Notes under the pieces: generated by a model
Told to the model about the DNA's origin: nothing
What the model saw: the letters and a program-made list of their open reading frames with translations, nothing else
The model's database searches: none
Part shown: piece after piece, positions 61,278 through 64,000 of the stretch
Numbering within the stretch: the first letter of the stretch is position 1
Layout: each line of letters opens with the position of its first letter
Program-made: the position numbers and the translations under genes
From: S015-6 sp964384945
GTDB taxonomy: Bacteria; Desulfobacterota; DSWW01
Length of the DNA stretch: 64,000 nt
NCBI GenBank assembly: GCA_964384945.1
Contig: CAYLMK010000003.1
Span: forward strand, 186,001-250,000
Direction of reading: 5' to 3'

Positions 61278-62085
61278 ATCCGATATCCGGGACGAGATAT
61301 TTCGCCGTGTGGCCGGTTGTAGGGTCACCTGTGTCATCCTGGCCGACGACGAGGGCATCGTTGCGGAGACGGACCAGGCCGCCCACGAATCCAAGCGGAT
61401 GGGCCTGCATCTCAAGAATATCCTGAAGGAGGGGACGCAGGTTCGCCCGGGCGACGAGATCGCGCGCTTCCGGGGAAGCCCCAGGCAGATCGCGGAGGCA
61501 GAGGACGTGCTGATCGGCCTGATGGCAAAGCCCTCCGGCATCGCCACGGCGGCCAGATCCTTCGTCACAAGGGCGGGGGGGAGGCCGGAAATCGTCTGCG
61601 GCGCATGGAAGAAGATGCACCCGGCCGAGAAGCAATCCATACGCAGGGCCGTGGTGGTGGGCGGGGCCTATTACCGGATCAGCCGGGATCCATTTGTCTA
61701 TTTGGACAAGAACTACATCCGGATACTCGGCGGAGTCCGCAAGGCCCTGGAGGCGGTCAGGAGCATGGCGGATCGGAAGAAGGTCGTGCAGATCAAGGGA
61801 AGGGACGGCAGCATACTTGAGGAGGCCCTCGAGGCCGTACAGTCGGGCGCCCAGATCCTTCACATCGACACGGGAGACAGGAACGACATAGACCTTGTTG
61901 CAGGGGAGTTGACCCTCCGCGGGTTACGGAACCGGGTCCGGGTCGCCTTCAGCGGCAGCATCCGGCTGCAAGATGTGGCCGAGTTGAAACGCAGGGACGT
62001 GGACATCCTCGACATAGGTCGACAGATCGTTGATGCGCCCCTCCTTGACATGCGCCTGGAGGTGATCGAGTCAACCGCCGACTGA
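61246..62085 (+). CDS. Divergent quinolinate phosphoribosyltransferase (NadC/ModD)-like protein
   Basis: A 279-residue protein with the NadC layout: N-terminal sandwich (VTCVILADDEGIVAETDQA, then DEIARFRGSPRQIAEAEDVL), the KPSGIATAARSF helix, and an alpha/beta barrel (ALEAVQSGAQILHIDTGD, then RVAFSGSIRLQDVAEL and DILDIGRQI). The quinolinate-binding D-T-R-K-T is replaced by GAWKKM, and the K-D-N-H region reads LDKNYI. So it likely has another substrate, possibly a nicotinate-type or metal-cofactor ligand. Starts inside the preceding gene. Confidence 0.7.
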   Translation: MKRTIAAPTHESDIRDEIFRRVAGCRVTCVILADDEGIVAETDQAAHESKRMGLHLKNILKEGTQVRPGDEIARFRGSPRQIAEAEDVLIGLMAKPSGIATAARSFVTRAGGRPEIVCGAWKKMHPAEKQSIRRAVVVGGAYYRISRDPFVYLDKNYIRILGGVRKALEAVRSMADRKKVVQIKGRDGSILEEALEAVQSGAQILHIDTGDRNDIDLVAGELTLRGLRNRVRVAFSGSIRLQDVAELKRRDVDILDIGRQIVDAPLLDMRLEVIESTAD

Positions 62086-62140
62086 GAGAGATTTGAACGG
62101 TCCGCGGCACCCCCGTTTCACGAGAAAGAAAGGTTCACCG

Positions 62141-63145
62141 ATGAAGGGAACGAAGAACCGACAGCTTGTTCTGAAGGAGATCCCAAAAGGAAGCCTCACC
62201 TCGGATCATTTTCAACTCCTGGAAGGCGACGTGCCGAGGCCGGGCAAGGGCGAAGTCTTGGTCAAGGTACGCTACATCTCCATCGACGCGGCCAACCGCG
62301 CCTGGATGCAGGGCACGACGTACCGCAGCGCCGTCAGGGCGGGTGACGTCATGGCCGGCTATTCGCTCGGCGAGGTCGTGGAATCGGGGGCCGACACGTT
62401 CAAGCCCGGCGACCTCGTCTTCGGCGACTGCGGCTGGCAGGAATATGCCGTCCGCCCCGCCGGGGAACTCAACCGGCTCCCGGTCCTGGAGCCGCTCACA
62501 CACCTGCTCAGCATTTACGGCGTCACGGGCCTGACCGCCTACTTCGGCCTCACGAAGATCGGTCTGCCCAAGGCCGGGGAGACCCTCGTCGTCTCGGCCG
62601 CGGCCGGCGCCGTCGGCTCGGTGGCGGGCCAGATCGGCAAGATCAAGGGATGCCGTGTCGTGGGCATCGCCGGGTCGGACGAAAAATGCGCATGGATCAC
62701 CGACGAGCTCGGGTTCGACGCGGCGATCAACTACAAGACCGAGAACGTGCACGCGGCGCTGCAGAAGGCATGCCCCGACAAGATCGATATCTATTTCGAC
62801 AACGTGGGCGGGGAGATCCTGGAGGCGGCCCTGTTTCAGATGAACACGCTGGGCCGGATCATCTGCTGCGGCATGATCTCCGGCTACGACGGCGCCCTCC
62901 CCGCAACGGGCCCCCGCGGCATCCCGGGCCTGCTGGTGGTCAACCGCCTTACCATGCGCGGCTTTATCGTGACCGACTTCCTGAACGAATTCACGCTCGC
63001 CTTCAAGGACCTCGCCGAATGGGTCGCCGCAGGCAGGATCCAGGTCCGGGAAGACATCGTCGAAGGCCTGGAGAACGCTCCACGGGCGCTGATCGGGCTG
63101 CTTCATGGAGACAATTTCGGGAAGCGGATGGTCAAGGTCTCCTGA
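62141..63145 (+). CDS. Zinc-independent MDR oxidoreductase (PTGR/CurA-like)
   Basis: A 334-residue medium-chain reductase. Seen: N-terminal GroES-like domain (RYISIDAANRAWMQGTTYRS), no zinc-binding Cys/His set, the Rossmann motif SAAAGAVGSVAGQIGKIKG, and YFDNVGGEILEAALFQMN plus IICCGMISGYDG typical of prostaglandin/leukotriene reductase and CurA-type enoyl reductases. Probably NADPH-dependent alkenal/enone reduction. Start at 62141 follows AAGAAAGG. Confidence 0.85.
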   Translation: MKGTKNRQLVLKEIPKGSLTSDHFQLLEGDVPRPGKGEVLVKVRYISIDAANRAWMQGTTYRSAVRAGDVMAGYSLGEVVESGADTFKPGDLVFGDCGWQEYAVRPAGELNRLPVLEPLTHLLSIYGVTGLTAYFGLTKIGLPKAGETLVVSAAAGAVGSVAGQIGKIKGCRVVGIAGSDEKCAWITDELGFDAAINYKTENVHAALQKACPDKIDIYFDNVGGEILEAALFQMNTLGRIICCGMISGYDGALPATGPRGIPGLLVVNRLTMRGFIVTDFLNEFTLAFKDLAEWVAAGRIQVREDIVEGLENAPRALIGLLHGDNFGKRMVKVS

Positions 63146-63188
63146 GTTCGCGCAGTCCGCCCGGACGACAACGGAAAAGAGACGAGGC

Positions 63189-64000
63189 ATGCACGGGCCG
63201 CATTCGAACCTGCTGGAAAAGACCGAATTGTGGATCCGCCCGATTTGGCTCGAGAATGCCAACCTCAATGACATCGCACGAACCGTGGCCGACACCCTGG
63301 GCATGGAGCCGGGCGATGTACTCGTCACGGACGTCCAGGACGGCCATTTGACCCTCGACATCCTCAGGCAGACCGTAGATCCCCGGCTCCTGGTGGGAAA
63401 AGAAGACGAGCTCCTCAAGAGGTTGGCCGCCCTGCCGGGCGTTCGCCTCGACGAACGGACATCGATTCACTCAAACGGCATGCTGGGCTGGATCGCCTTT
63501 GACCGAGAAGAGTCCGAGGAGGCCCTGGCGCGCTCGGAGAAGATGGTCGAGGAAATCCGCCTGAATCTCTCCAGGAGGGCCGTCGTGTTCTCCACGGGTC
63601 AGGAGGTCGAGACCGGCCAGATCCGGGACACGAACACTCCCTGCATTGCAGAGATCCTGGAAGCGGAGGGGTATGTCGTCAAGCGGGGTCCGACCCTCAG
63701 GGACGACCGGCTCCTGATTGCGGGCACCTTCCGGCAGGCCGCGCTCGACGACGCTTATGCGCTGATCGTCACCACGGGCGGTGTGGGCGCGGAGAACAAG
63801 GACCATACGGTCGAGGCCGTCCTCGCCGTCGATCCGGAAGCCGCCGTCCCCTATCTCTGCCGATTCGAGAAAGGCGCCGGAAGGCATGCCAAAGACGGGG
63901 TCAGGATCGCAGTCGGCCGGGTGGGCGACTCCCTGATCGTGGCCCTCCCCGGGCCGAACGACGAGGTCCGGTTGAGCATGGACGTTCTCGTCAGGGAACT
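63189..64000 (+). CDS. CinA/MoCF-type molybdopterin-binding protein, 3' end outside window
   Basis: The frame is open from ATG 63189 to the window edge (270 codons seen). The C-terminal half is a MoaB/MogA-fold domain: VVFSTGQEVETGQIRDTNTP, then LIVTTGGVGAENKDHTVEAV, with the G-G-V-G and Asp-His signatures that bind molybdopterin. The N-terminal 130 residues are a separate alpha/beta domain I do not recognise, unlike CinA where the MoCF domain comes first. Likely in the same plus-strand run; it may link the block to a Mo/W enzyme. Confidence 0.75.
   Translation, partial: MHGPHSNLLEKTELWIRPIWLENANLNDIARTVADTLGMEPGDVLVTDVQDGHLTLDILRQTVDPRLLVGKEDELLKRLAALPGVRLDERTSIHSNGMLGWIAFDREESEEALARSEKMVEEIRLNLSRRAVVFSTGQEVETGQIRDTNTPCIAEILEAEGYVVKRGPTLRDDRLLIAGTFRQAALDDAYALIVTTGGVGAENKDHTVEAVLAVDPEAAVPYLCRFEKGAGRHAKDGVRIAVGRVGDSLIVALPGPNDEVRLSMDVLVRE

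Noticed and set aside
1..64000. CRISPR arrays, tRNA, rRNA, insertion-sequence transposases or phage genes
   Set aside because: I looked for direct-repeat arrays, cloverleaf-like segments and transposase/integrase motifs in the gaps and found none; a covariance search (tRNAscan, Infernal) would be needed to be certain.

Overview
The window is GC-rich (about 60 % or more by eye), densely coding DNA with short intergenic gaps and no rRNA, tRNA or CRISPR that I could recognise. The gene set is CoA-thioester metabolism, UbiX/UbiD decarboxylation, low-potential Fe-S proteins, two sigma54 activators with matching promoters, and a long palindromic interspersed repeat. It suggests an anaerobic bacterium, most likely a Desulfobacterota (deltaproteobacterial) sulfate reducer or syntroph. 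That placement is an inference from gene content, not from a marker gene.

Layout. 0-5.6 kb: an amidohydrolase cut by the window edge, an HDOD signalling protein, a palindromic repeat filling a convergent gap, a left-handed beta-helix protein, a CBS protein and a membrane-anchored sulfatase. 5.6-10.3 kb: a compact type II fatty-acid-synthase-like operon on the minus strand (enoyl reductase, fabG remnant, FabZ-like dehydratase, ketosynthase, ACP, PlsC-like acyltransferase, phosphopantetheinyl transferase). It is preceded by a sigma54-type promoter and a divergent sigma54 activator (10.7-12.2 kb). 12.2-19.4 kb: Glu/Leu dehydrogenase, hydantoinase remnant, M20 hydrolase, UbiX, LpdD-like chaperone, a ThDP enzyme and a fused HisH-HisF of the eukaryotic HIS7 type. 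19.4-25.5 kb: phosphotriesterase-family remnant, saccharopine-dehydrogenase-like protein, D-aminoacylase-type amidohydrolase, acyl-CoA ligase and a truncated SnoaL-like gene. 25.5-32.7 kb: a tandem-duplicated 973-residue FAD oxidase, a SnoaL-like remnant, DUF1329, a FAD oxidoreductase with a perfect palindrome upstream, and DUF547. 32.9-38 kb: GH29 fucosidase, phytoene-desaturase-like oxidoreductase, thioesterase and acyl-CoA ligase.

38-50.4 kb (minus): a catabolic acyl-CoA block of two carboxyltransferase subunits, BKACE enzyme, enoyl-CoA hydratase, free-standing biotinyl carrier, two acyl-CoA dehydrogenases, biotin carboxylase, acyl-CoA ligase, DinB-like protein and bicupin. The logic is activate, dehydrogenate, carboxylate, hydrate, cleave, as in leucine/isovalerate or branched terpenoid catabolism. 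It has a near-consensus sigma54 promoter, and a 1040-residue TPR/GAF/AAA+ activator is encoded divergently. A perfect inverted repeat between them overlaps the activator's own sigma70-type promoter.

53.8-64 kb: two MaoC-type hydratases (minus), then a plus-strand run of a membrane-anchored protein, isopropylmalate-dehydrogenase-like enzyme, UbiD decarboxylase, two Fe-S proteins (one ending in a BFD-like domain), a protein of unknown function, a divergent quinolinate-phosphoribosyltransferase-like protein, a zinc-free MDR reductase and a CinA/MoCF-type protein running off the end. This last block is the best candidate for an undescribed system: a UbiD reaction with its own electron-transfer proteins and possibly a nicotinate-derived cofactor. 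UbiX and the LpdD-like chaperone that would serve UbiD lie about 41 kb away.

The window also holds a striking number of gene remnants, most from hydrolase families (hydantoinase, phosphotriesterase-like, amidohydrolase), plus fabG and SnoaL-like pieces, indicating active gene decay.
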